Shown here: positions 58,493 to 62,349 of the stretch, piece by piece
How the letters are laid out: each line of letters starts with the position of its first letter
Numbering within the stretch: position 1 is the first letter of the stretch
Assembly: GCF_900112265.1 (NCBI RefSeq)
Contig: NZ_FOLO01000006.1
Span: forward strand, 1-62,349
Origin: Pseudoalteromonas denitrificans DSM 6059
GTDB taxonomy: Bacteria > Pseudomonadota > Gammaproteobacteria > Enterobacterales > Alteromonadaceae
Direction of reading: 5' to 3'
Length of the DNA: 62,349 bases
Translations under genes and position numbers: made by a program
Notes under the pieces: generated by a model
What the model was told of the DNA's origin: nothing
Database searches by the model: none
What the model saw: only the letters and a program-made list of their open reading frames with translations

Positions 58493-59692
58493 CTACTTAA
58501 CATTTAGCGTACTGATAACGCCTGTCATTGCATCTACAGACTTTTTGATAGGATTAACCTCAACCCCTTGCTTTACTTTTTGAAGACCTTCGATAATTAC
58601 TCTTTCATTTTCTTTTAATCCTGACTCAACTACCCACATAGCATTAATTCGACGGCCTAACTTCACATGACGAGTGATCACCTTATTGTCATTTGAAACC
58701 ACTAAAACAAATTTTCCTTGCTGATTTTCTTGTACTGCAGCCTGAGGCACCAATGACATATTTTTTTTATTTTGACTTTCAACAATTAAAGTCACAAATA
58801 AACCTGGTAAAACAATACCTTCAGGGTTAGCAAAAACAGCTCGTAATTCAACAGTTCCGGTCCCTTGATCGATCTTAGTATCAGAAAAATCAAGTTTACC
58901 CATTTGCCCATATTCAGAGTTATTAGGTAAACGTAATGCTAAGTCCATAGGTACTTCAGCTGCTGATTTAAAGTTTTTATTTTTTTGTAAATAAGTAATG
59001 TAATCCGCTTCTTCAACCTGAAAGTTCACATAAATAGGATCTACAGCAGTTAAAGTCGCTAAAGCATTGCTTTGTGGACCAATAATATTGCCAACATTAT
59101 AATTTACCTTACCAATCTGCCCTGAAAATGGCGCGACTATTTTTGTATAACTTAAATTGAGTTTAGCTTTTTCAAGCGCGGCTTCAGCCGCCTTAACACT
59201 TGCAGCAGTTTGCGCAGCATTCGTGGTCAACTTATCTAAATCAGACTGTGAAATAAAACCTTTTTCAGCAACCTCTTTACCACGTTTTAAATCTCTTTTT
59301 GCGCCCTCAGAACCTGCTTGTTTACTTTTTAAATCTGCTTGCGCTTGAACTAAACCCGCCTTATATTCCGCAGGATCAATTTCAAGTAAAGCTTGTCCTT
59401 CATTAACAAAAGCTCCTTCATTAAAGTGACGTAATAATAACTCCCCTTCAACACGCGCTTTAATTTCAGCTTCTTGATGCGCCTGAGTGCGGGCAACAAA
59501 TTCTCGATAATTTCCAACTTTTTCAGTTTTAATTTGATAAACAGACACTGCCGCTGGCGGCGCGGATTTCTTAACTTGCTCTTTTTGGCCACATGCAATT
59601 AAAGAAAATGCGAAGCTTGTTATTAATGCCCCATGTATAATGCGTGATTTTATATGTTTATTATATTTATTAAGCGATAATGGCACGGACAT
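58493..59692 (-). CDS. RND membrane fusion protein (periplasmic adaptor, lipoprotein)
   Basis: 399 residues. Signal peptide with lipobox LIAC (Cys34). Biotinyl-lipoyl hairpin with EIKARVEGELLLRHFNEGAF, alpha-helical hairpin (about 105-180, QAQADLKSKQAGSEGAKRD...), beta-barrel and C-terminal membrane-proximal domain. AcrA/MexA-type partner of the permease just downstream. Long basic N-region before the lipobox; a later start is possible. Confidence 0.93.
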   Translation of the reverse strand: MSVPLSLNKYNKHIKSRIIHGALITSFAFSLIACGQKEQVKKSAPPAAVSVYQIKTEKVGNYREFVARTQAHQEAEIKARVEGELLLRHFNEGAFVNEGQALLEIDPAEYKAGLVQAQADLKSKQAGSEGAKRDLKRGKEVAEKGFISQSDLDKLTTNAAQTAASVKAAEAALEKAKLNLSYTKIVAPFSGQIGKVNYNVGNIIGPQSNALATLTAVDPIYVNFQVEEADYITYLQKNKNFKSAAEVPMDLALRLPNNSEYGQMGKLDFSDTKIDQGTGTVELRAVFANPEGIVLPGLFVTLIVESQNKKNMSLVPQAAVQENQQGKFVLVVSNDNKVITRHVKLGRRINAMWVVESGLKENERVIIEGLQKVKQGVEVNPIKKSVDAMTGVISTLNVK

Positions 59693-60027
59693 AAATAATC
59701 TTCCTTCAAATTAAACTGATTAATATAAAACTCTGTATTCAATACTAATACGAATTAATGCTAATGTAATGTTATATAAAACAAAAAACTCACTTATTAT
59801 TTTACATAATAAATACCCATTTATATTTCATTCTAAGTTATTAAAAATCGATAAAATAATATGTTTTCTTCATCAACACCTTAAAATCGGCTAGCACTAT
59901 CAAACATTTAAACACGCGTTAAATGAACCTAACATGAGTAAAATAATAATTTATCTTTCGTTATACCTTTAGCCAACTTTACTTTTTATCATATTAATTT
60001 TAGGCTAATCAAAAAAAAGGAGGTCCG
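59693..60027. promoter_or_regulatory. Divergent region, RND operon / crotonase
   Basis: 335 bp, AT-rich. No regulator gene (TetR or MarR) is present on either side, so control of the pump is not local. Clear feature: AAAAAAAGGAGGTCCG before the crotonase ATG, a strong ribosome binding site. Confidence 0.5.
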
Positions 60028-60831
60028 ATGAGTGAAGATTTAATACAATTTAACGTCGAAAATCAGGTTGCTATAGTCATATTTAATCGCCCCGAAAAAC
60101 TGAACGCGCTCAATTTTTCAATGTTCCTGACACTAGATAAAATAATAAAAACAATCAAAAAAGATAAAAATATTCGTGCGGTTGTACTCAAGTCAATAGG
60201 CAATGACTTTTGCACCGGACTTGATGTTGCCAGTGTAATGAAGAACCCCATTCAGGTATTAAAATTATTATTTAAATTCTTACCGGGTAATGCCAACTTA
60301 GCACAAAGAGTAACTTTGGGTTGGCAATCATTACCCATTCCCGTTATTGCTCAAATTCAAGGGCGGTGTTGGGGTGGTGGCATGCAAATAGTTCTAGGTG
60401 CGGATTATAGAGTTGCACATACAGATGCAAGCCTTTCAATTATGGAAGCGCGCTGGGGACTATGTCCTGATATGGGGGCTAGTGTTCAACTTGCTAAGTT
60501 AATGCCCTATGATCAAGTTATGTGGTTATCAACTCACGCCGAAACGATTGATGCTCAACAAGCTAAAAGGCTTAATTTAGTGAGCTTTGTTTGTAATGAT
60601 GTAGAAAAACAAACACAACTTTTACTTAATAAAATTTTTTCTAAATCACCAGATACGGTTTCAGCAGTGAAGCGTTTATATCAAACAAGCCATGCTATAA
60701 ATACTAGAAGAGCTTTAGCCAGAGAGACTTTTAATCAAATAAAATTACTTTTATCTAAAAATACGCGCAGAGTAATGAAAGCAAACACACACAAACAACA
60801 AGTCAAATTTTCTGACAGATCAAAATGGTAG
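60028..60831 (+). CDS. Crotonase / enoyl-CoA hydratase-isomerase family protein
   Basis: 267 residues. Crotonase fold with NRPEKLNALNF, the oxyanion glycine motif AQIQGRCWGGGMQIVLGADY and SIMEARWGLCPDMG. Glu140 aligns by spacing with the catalytic Glu144 of enoyl-CoA hydratase and Glu196 of dienoyl-CoA isomerase; Asp148 aligns with Asp204 of the isomerase. The second hydratase Glu is not seen and the isomerase Asp176 is replaced by Gln120. So an isomerase-like or other activity is possible; alignments were made by eye. No beta-oxidation partner genes nearby. Confidence 0.85.
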   Translation: MSEDLIQFNVENQVAIVIFNRPEKLNALNFSMFLTLDKIIKTIKKDKNIRAVVLKSIGNDFCTGLDVASVMKNPIQVLKLLFKFLPGNANLAQRVTLGWQSLPIPVIAQIQGRCWGGGMQIVLGADYRVAHTDASLSIMEARWGLCPDMGASVQLAKLMPYDQVMWLSTHAETIDAQQAKRLNLVSFVCNDVEKQTQLLLNKIFSKSPDTVSAVKRLYQTSHAINTRRALARETFNQIKLLLSKNTRRVMKANTHKQQVKFSDRSKW

Positions 60832-60901
60832 CTCAGTTTCTAGTATGTTTATCATGCTTAATTTGTTAACTTAATCAGTATTGTCATTGATTCATTAAAA
60901 T

Positions 60902-61261
60902 ATGAGAAACCTGATCAAATATATTAAAAGCGCAGCAATTATTTTAGCTTGCCTGTTATTGGGCAAGCTTTCAGCATATGCTACAAATAATATATTTTCA
61001 GGTGCTACTTCAGGTATGCTACTACTTTTTATTTTATTAGTTTGCGGTAGAGTAAAATATCAAACAGTATTGCCTTGCTCTCAACCTCTTTTAAAATATA
61101 TGCCTTTGCTTTTTATTCCTACGGTTGTAGGCATGATTGAACATTTAAATTTACTTAAAAATAATATTGTAGCTATCAGCATTAGTGTCATATTTAGTTG
61201 TATTGTTACATTGGCTGTTGTAGGTCATATTTTTCAAAAAATAAACAAATCAAAATTATGA
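60902..61261 (+). CDS. CidA/LrgA family membrane protein
   Basis: 119 residues with four transmembrane helices. Conserved GKLSAYATNNIFSGATSGML region and FIPTVVGMIEHL near the middle. CidA/LrgA proteins are holin-like or, in other bacteria, partners for pyruvate or glycolate export. Its stop overlaps the lrgB ATG in an ATGA, so they form a coupled pair. Regulation unknown; no LytTR or LysR regulator nearby. Confidence 0.85.
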   Translation: MRNLIKYIKSAAIILACLLLGKLSAYATNNIFSGATSGMLLLFILLVCGRVKYQTVLPCSQPLLKYMPLLFIPTVVGMIEHLNLLKNNIVAISISVIFSCIVTLAVVGHIFQKINKSKL

Positions 61262-61950
61262 TTATTTATGGATTACCATTAACAATTATTCTATTTTTCA
61301 TATTTAAAAACATTCAAAATAAAACGGGCTGGTTAGTATTAAATCCTATCTTAATGACTATGCTATTAATCATTTTTATATTGATTATTAGCAATACACA
61401 ATATAGCGTCTACGCAAAAAGTAATTTGCCACTAACTTTCTTATTAGAGCCCGCTATCGTTGCATTGGCAATGCCTTTATATAAAGAATTTATTTATATA
61501 AAACCGCAACTAAAAAATATTGTAATTGCATGTGCTTTTGGTGTTTTTAGCTCAACAACGATTGCTTTAGTGATTGCTTATTTATTAAATGCAGATGAAC
61601 AAATTCTCGCTTCAGTGGCTCCTAATGCCGTGACATCCCCTATTGCAATGGCTTTAGCGAGTTCCTTAGGTGGCATAGCAGCCCTTGCAGCCACAATAGT
61701 CATTTTAATAGGTGTTTTAGGTGCCATTTTTGCCCATCCACTACTTAAATTAATTGGCGTATCAGATAAAGCAGCACAAGGTTTAGCGATGGGAGCAGCC
61801 TGTCATGCACTCGGTACAGCAAGAGCCGTTGAAATTAATTCGACAATCGGCGCTTTTGCATCTGTATCTTTGATCATAAGTACCGTTTTAACTTCTCTCA
61901 TTTTGCCAATTTTATATCCACTGCTTATGAATATTTTAAAGGCGATTTAA
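61258..61950 (+). CDS. LrgB family membrane protein
   Basis: 230 residues from ATG 61258. LrgB motif: LEPAIVALAMPLYKEF, VAPNAVTSPIAMALASSLGG and GMGAACHALGTARA-like (GAACHALGTARAVEIN) with about eight hydrophobic segments. Upstream in-frame codons (from 61198) lie inside the CidA/LrgA gene and are not used. Partner of the preceding gene. Confidence 0.93.
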   Translation: MIIYGLPLTIILFFIFKNIQNKTGWLVLNPILMTMLLIIFILIISNTQYSVYAKSNLPLTFLLEPAIVALAMPLYKEFIYIKPQLKNIVIACAFGVFSSTTIALVIAYLLNADEQILASVAPNAVTSPIAMALASSLGGIAALAATIVILIGVLGAIFAHPLLKLIGVSDKAAQGLAMGAACHALGTARAVEINSTIGAFASVSLIISTVLTSLILPILYPLLMNILKAI

Positions 61951-62226
61951 TTACCACAGCATTCTAAGTGGACATTCCTAATAAGCTAAATATATTGAAT
62001 CCCATAACTCGTTATAATTCGATCAAATACCTTGCCCATATGAAGTGTGGTACTTAGATTCCGTCTAGAACAATAAATTTTAGCTTTTGATAATTTATCT
62101 TCATTTAACTTGCTCACTCAGTTAAAAAATAAATATAAGAGTAAACATCGCCTAGTTCAGGCTTAGCGGGAGCCACTTAGCTAAATATGCTTTTATATTA
62201 ACTAAATTTATACAAATTTTAGACAC
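61951..62226. other. Spacer, no gene seen
   Basis: About 275 bp after lrgB. No open frame, repeat or hairpin of note until the tRNA terminator. Confidence 0.5.
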
Positions 62227-62251
62227 AAAAAAACCGACTTGATGTCGGTTT
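62227..62251 (-). terminator. Terminator of tRNA-Arg
   Basis: Minus strand: AACCGACATCAAGTCGGTT followed by T-run: perfect short stem with small loop, 20 bp after the tRNA 3' end. Confidence 0.85.
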
Positions 62252-62270
62252 ATTATATGAAATTGTGAAG

Positions 62271-62347
62271 TGGTGGGCGCAGGAGGAGTCGAACCTCCGA
62301 CCGCCTGGTTCGTAGCCAGGTACTCTATCCAGCTGAGCTATGCGCCC
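62271..62347 (-). tRNA. tRNA-Arg (anticodon ACG)
   Basis: 77 nt with encoded CCA. Minus strand GGGCGCATAGCTCAGCTGGA opens the acceptor and D-arm; anticodon loop CTACGAA shows ACG, and T-loop GGTTCGACTCC follows. Acceptor GGGCGCA pairs with TGCGCCC. The A34 of ACG would be deaminated to inosine by TadA. The last base of the tRNA is close to the window end. Confidence 0.97.
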
Positions 62348-62349
62348 AC

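Noticed and set aside
60902..61950. CidA/LrgA-LrgB pair as a toxin-antitoxin or phage holin system
   Set aside because: No phage genes, endolysin or regulator nearby; the pair is a common chromosomal membrane system, so only the family is reported.
1..62349. CRISPR arrays, prophage, restriction-modification or other defence loci
   Set aside because: No regularly spaced repeats, Cas, phage structural or defence genes were found on reading both strands.

Overview
The window looks like a chromosomal segment of a marine, AT-rich gammaproteobacterium of the order Alteromonadales, most likely Colwelliaceae (Colwellia or Thalassotalea type). This rests on the gene order, the low GC, the frequent TTG/GTG starts and the protein sequences. 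No 16S gene is present, so the genus is an inference.

Layout. (1) 1-6500 is accessory DNA in decay: the 3' end of an IS982-type transposase, a 5'-truncated RibD/DHFR-like gene, then a run of short, same-strand (minus) genes. These include a frameshifted solute-binding protein, a frameshifted DUF2306-like gene, a LysE exporter, three small hypotheticals, a GRDP-like protein with a Cys/Gly-rich tail, and a receiver-like (cREC) gene broken at a C10 run. The gaps hold imperfect inverted repeats with integron attC-like ends. I read this as a remnant cassette array without a visible integrase. It ends in an IS1182-like transposase remnant. (2) 6524-12416: 4.5S RNA (ffs), a DUF3014 protein, a patatin phospholipase, a Kef-type antiporter, a GGDEF cyclase and a small membrane protein. 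(3) 12413-33910: the conserved envelope and translation block on the minus strand, rpsB-tsf-pyrH-frr-uppS-cdsA-dxr-rseP-bamA-skp-lpxD-fabZ-lpxA, then a 680-bp insert, then lpxB-rnhB-dnaE-accA-tilS. The insert carries a 52-codon gene, missed by ordinary gene-length cut-offs, that looks like an orphan RiPP precursor. (4) 33911-38171 plus strand: map-glnD-dapD. (5) 38218-39925: a solute-binding protein, a decayed tRNA-Leu copy and an intact tRNA-Leu(CAA). (6) 39925-49375: an RDD protein, then (minus) rpoE-rseA-rseB-rseC-lepA-lepB-rnc-era-recO-pdxJ, with a sigma-E type promoter before rpoE. (7) 49569-55260: nadB, ygfX/sdhE, ygfZ, slyD, a PH-like membrane protein, a DUF481 outer-membrane protein with a fresh 63-bp tandem duplication, and a DUF440 protein. 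(8) 55370-62347: an RND efflux pump pair, a crotonase, a CidA/LrgA-LrgB pair and tRNA-Arg(ACG).

How it fits together. The large minus-strand block couples translation factors to phospholipid, isoprenoid, lipid A and outer-membrane protein assembly. RseP, in that block, is the second protease of the sigma-E cascade whose sigma factor and anti-sigma system (rpoE-rseABC) lies 20 kb further on. The most discovery-worthy items are the orphan RiPP-like precursor between lpxA and lpxB, the attC-like cassette remnant with three separate frameshifted genes, the Cys/Gly-tailed GRDP-like protein, the pseudo-tRNA-Leu beside its intact parent, and the duplicated mature N-terminus of the DUF481 protein.
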